NCBI GenBank assembly: GCA_017562135.1
Contig: QEYB01000093.1
Location: 496,001 to 560,000, forward strand
DNA from: Dipylidium caninum
Lineage: Eukaryota > Platyhelminthes > Cestoda > Cyclophyllidea > Dipylidiidae
Direction: 5' to 3'
DNA: 64,000 nt
The translations under genes were made by a program, and so were the position numbers. The notes under the pieces are model-generated. The model was not told where the DNA came from. It saw nothing but the letters and a program-made list of their open reading frames with translations, and did not search any database. Positions 61,291-64,000 of the stretch are shown in pieces (position 1 is the first letter of the stretch; each line of letters starts with the position of its first letter).

Positions 61291-62057
61291 TTAAGATATA
61301 TCCATGAGACCCTGGCTCCACATCTTGTCTGCATCAAGGGGGACAAAGAAGTGCGGTCCGGGAGGGGGTCTGGAGTCGATGGAGGTAGCAGAGACAACAG
61401 AGGAAGCAACTGGAGAGGCACTACTGAACGCCCTCAATTCCTCACAATGTTCATCGAAGGGAAAAGAGCTGAGAAAATCCTGAACGTCGGAAAGATCGTG
61501 GTTTTCCTCTCGTGGCGATGGTGAGAGACCGTTGAGATCGGCGGGAGAGAACTCGAAAGAGAAAAAGACATTCCAAATTTCCATTTAGAAGCAAAGATCA
61601 ACAATTCAATAATGGTTATGTCACCTCCATAGTCATCAGATTGTTGTCAATTCGCTGGAGAAGTTGGCCGTTGGAGGAAACGGAAACAGAGCAAGATGAG
61701 TTTCCGGCGGTAAGTCCAGGGCCAGAAGTGCCTGAACTATAGCAGACAGGGGACGGGTAGAGAATGCCCATGGCGCCATTTCCCGCAACGGTCGTGGTGA
61801 CGGCATGAGGAGGGAGAGGAAGGGAAGCAGGCATTGCGGGACTCAACAACACGGCGTTAGGCGCGTCGACAAGGTGGAGGTTAGCCGGCATTGATGAAGT
61901 GGTGTGGAGCACCGGCGTCGTTACCACGGTGGCCGTCGGCACCGTTGTCGGTGCTGTCGACGCCGTATTGAAAGGCGCTGCTTGAAGTTCCGTAGGTGAA
62001 CAAAACTGATCCACCCATGCTTGGGCAGCTGGGGAAAATTCCACAAGGCTTCCATTC
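61291..62057 (-). CDS. C-terminal two exons of an unidentified Ser/Thr/Ala-rich protein
   Basis: Exon 62057-61625 (acceptor CTCCATAG, donor GAG|GTGACA) joins in phase 0 to exon 61551-61291, which ends in TAA, giving at least 230 C-terminal residues. The first part is low-complexity, rich in Thr, Ala, Pro and Val (TASTAPTTVPTATVVTT); the second has acidic-hydrophobic patches (SDVQDFLSSFPFDEHCEEL). That pattern is typical of transactivation regions, so a nuclear regulator is possible, but no DNA-binding domain is in view and I assign no family. Upstream exons, possibly including 63723 onward, are needed. Two bases are owed from the preceding exon. Confidence 0.6.
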
Positions 62058-63722
62058 CTATGGAGGAAAGTAAGGCCCAAACCGAACCTAGTTATCAGTG
62101 CTTACACTACAATAAGTATTCTAAAAAGTCAAAAATAACTCTTCATCGCATGAAAAGTCAGACTCGTGGTCGTTAAATATGCGTACTTGGCGGGAATACC
62201 GTAATTTTTTTATGGAAAAGATAAGATTGGTAGTCGGTGAGGCACCGCCTTATGAAAAGTTGGCTTGACGAGAATTACCGTATATACAGCAGTCGTGTGG
62301 GCCTATAAATAATTCACAGCAAAACTAAACACAACGGGCCCAACCAGTTTCGTCGAAAACCCAACTGTTACCAAGTTCTCAAACATTAACGTATAACGGC
62401 AGATGGTGAATCGGGCATCACCTCGTACGTTCAAGAGTCATGTGAATAGGAGGAAAAATCAACATATTTCATGGAAAAAGACCAACAATGGCAGCATCAC
62501 TCCGCCAGGCTACTTGTTCCGTGGAACAAGTCCGGCGACACGACTTGGTGTAGCATTTACAAACCTTTCACATTGCGCAACATCAAGCATTTTGGTCACT
62601 CCTGCTAAGCAGCCAAAAAAAACAGAAACAAAATTCCCATGGTAAATATCTGTGCTATTGAACATGGATCACCTCAAGGTTACAAATGGAATTGGATCAT
62701 TGAACCCAGCGTCAACTTAAGCTTGTCCATGCTTCACGCATCACCGCAGTTTTAAAAAAGGGAGAAAAGGCGCGACACTCATCATGTTTGTCTCCGACTA
62801 GCAGTTTTGTGATTTATAAATATGTTGATGGAGTATGAGTTCCGCGCTGTTTGACAACGTTGCTCCCGAAAGAGGAGAATGTGACAAATTGGTTTGAGTT
62901 CTGGACATCTGCCAAATGTTGAATTAGTAAGAGTGGCCGAAGTTGCTGCTTGAGTGAAATAATTGCAAACAGAGTGAAAATTTAGGAAGGTCTGGAAAGC
63001 CACAGAAAAAGGAGGCATCATCTTTGCAAGAGAGACTCTTGTGCTCTCGGGCAAAAAAAGGGTTGATTAACCCGCTCAGCTAGCAATGAAGAAGGAATTT
63101 CGCCTGCCCTCCATCCCACATATCCTTGTGACATGACGAGTTCTTGGTACATCGTCGCTGGAGTTATGAAAAAGAAATGTTTGTTTTCACCGAACATACA
63201 GGAAAAGTGAATGTGAAAAAGTCAAGTTCAGCGCATACACGTAAAAAAACTTATGTGATCATTCGGCGACTGCAGGGGGCTCACTAGCTAGCAGGAAGGG
63301 TTTCGGATATAACAAGTGGAGCCACGCCCAAATTCTTCTTTCTTTACACCCCGAAAATAGGCTCTTAACAATGGTGCGAATCAGTTATGCATCCACTTGT
63401 CTTCCACGCGTCATCGCCACACTTAAAAATACAAGAGGCCGCCTATTCATAGATCAAAGTCAAGCGAAAAGGAGGAACACATTCAAATAGTTTTGTTACG
63501 ATTCACCAAAATTTTTCGAAGACATTACTCAAATGAATATCAAGTCTTTGAAATAGAATAGGAAAGAGAAAAACCGTTTTTTTCAAAAATTCCGTAAAAA
63601 TATGACATTCTCAGCAACAGTGTTGTGTCAAATGGAAAGCCGTTTTAGTTTATCACAGCAGTTGAATGAAATCAGACAATAAGACAAGTCGATGTAATTA
63701 TTAAGTACAAGGAGATACTCAC
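62058..63722. other. Probable intronic or intergenic AT-rich sequence
   Basis: Between two minus-strand exons that may belong to one gene. Only short frames without splice support are present. No repeat family was recognised. Confidence 0.4.
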
Positions 63723-64000
63723 AGTTTTTGAGCTGCAGATTGGCAGGTCTGTTGTTGACAAAATACGTTACTTGAGTGAGCAGGGAGAATAGTGCTGTTG
63801 CGCCAAAAGGCTTGTGATTGGGCAGAAGTGGTGCCGATGCCTGCAGTACTTTGGCCGCCAGACGAGGAAGAGACGCACGTGGGGCTGAGCGGATGCAATT
63901 GTCGGCCTCTACGGTTCCGCGCATTCCCTTTGTAGTAGTTGCCGCCCAGACGGCACAAATAGGACTGGAGCAAACTGCGCTCCAGGTCTGAACCTACGGG
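63723..64000 (-). CDS. Partial exon of an unidentified gene, cut by the window edge
   Basis: A strong donor (ACT|GTGAGT) at 63722 ends an exon that stays open to the right edge in two frames. One reads RLGGNYYKGNARNRRGRQL then a Ser/Gln-rich stretch; the other has FSLLTQVTYFVNNRPANLQ. The first frame fits the low-complexity style of the protein at 61291-62057, which would make them one gene, but the phase cannot be checked without intermediate exons. Confidence 0.4.

Noticed and set aside
1..64000. CRISPR array, bacterial operon or phage content
   Set aside because: All recognised genes are intron-bearing animal genes; no direct-repeat array or prokaryotic gene was seen.

Overview
The window is animal nuclear DNA. 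Genes are split by GT-AG introns (a few only 60-90 nt, many of 0.3-2.5 kb), operons are absent, and the proteins are metazoan families. The protein style and compact introns suggest a flatworm, probably a tapeworm, but that placement is inference.

Layout, left to right. (1) 1-3951 and 18132-22076 are the two arms of a near-identical inverted repeat, and the left arm runs off the window. Each arm carries an SLC35B3-like PAPS transporter gene, minus strand on the left and plus strand on the right. The right gene continues past the arm to its stop at 22946. (2) The 14.2 kb spacer holds two genes in tail-to-tail order: a PIP4P/TMEM55-like gene (+, from about 4.9 kb) and a complete 11-exon LMBRD2 gene (-, 17443-7690). 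(3) 24720-26498 is a CLK/LAMMER kinase (+), tail-to-tail with an MSH5-like meiotic MutS homologue (-, 32209-26720). (4) 36384-40993 is a complete 11-exon beta-ureidopropionase (UPB1), with a dead mariner element in intron 8 and a GC-AG intron. (5) 42679-45686 is a three-exon single-pass membrane protein of unknown family. (6) 50606-50950 is a small tryptophan-repeat protein behind a CCAAT-rich promoter. (7) 59675-56114 (-) is an ADCY9-like membrane adenylyl cyclase. (8) Beyond 61.2 kb are exons of one or two unidentified minus-strand genes, one running off the right edge.

No joint pathway links these genes; the neighbourhood is ordinary mixed-function animal sequence. Two themes stand out. 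First, the inverted duplication: its arms differ mainly by one-base homopolymer length changes, and each arm breaks the transporter frame at different places, so neither copy reads through alone. This fits an unpolished long-read duplication or a collapsed/duplicated haplotype, but a real inversion-prone structure is possible. Second, three enzyme families appear with signature catalytic residues changed: the CX5R cysteine of the TMEM55 homologue, the Walker B GKGT of MSH5, and metal, purine and transition-state residues in both halves of the adenylyl cyclase. Exon joins were read by eye from splice motifs, phase and remembered family alignments; no search was run.
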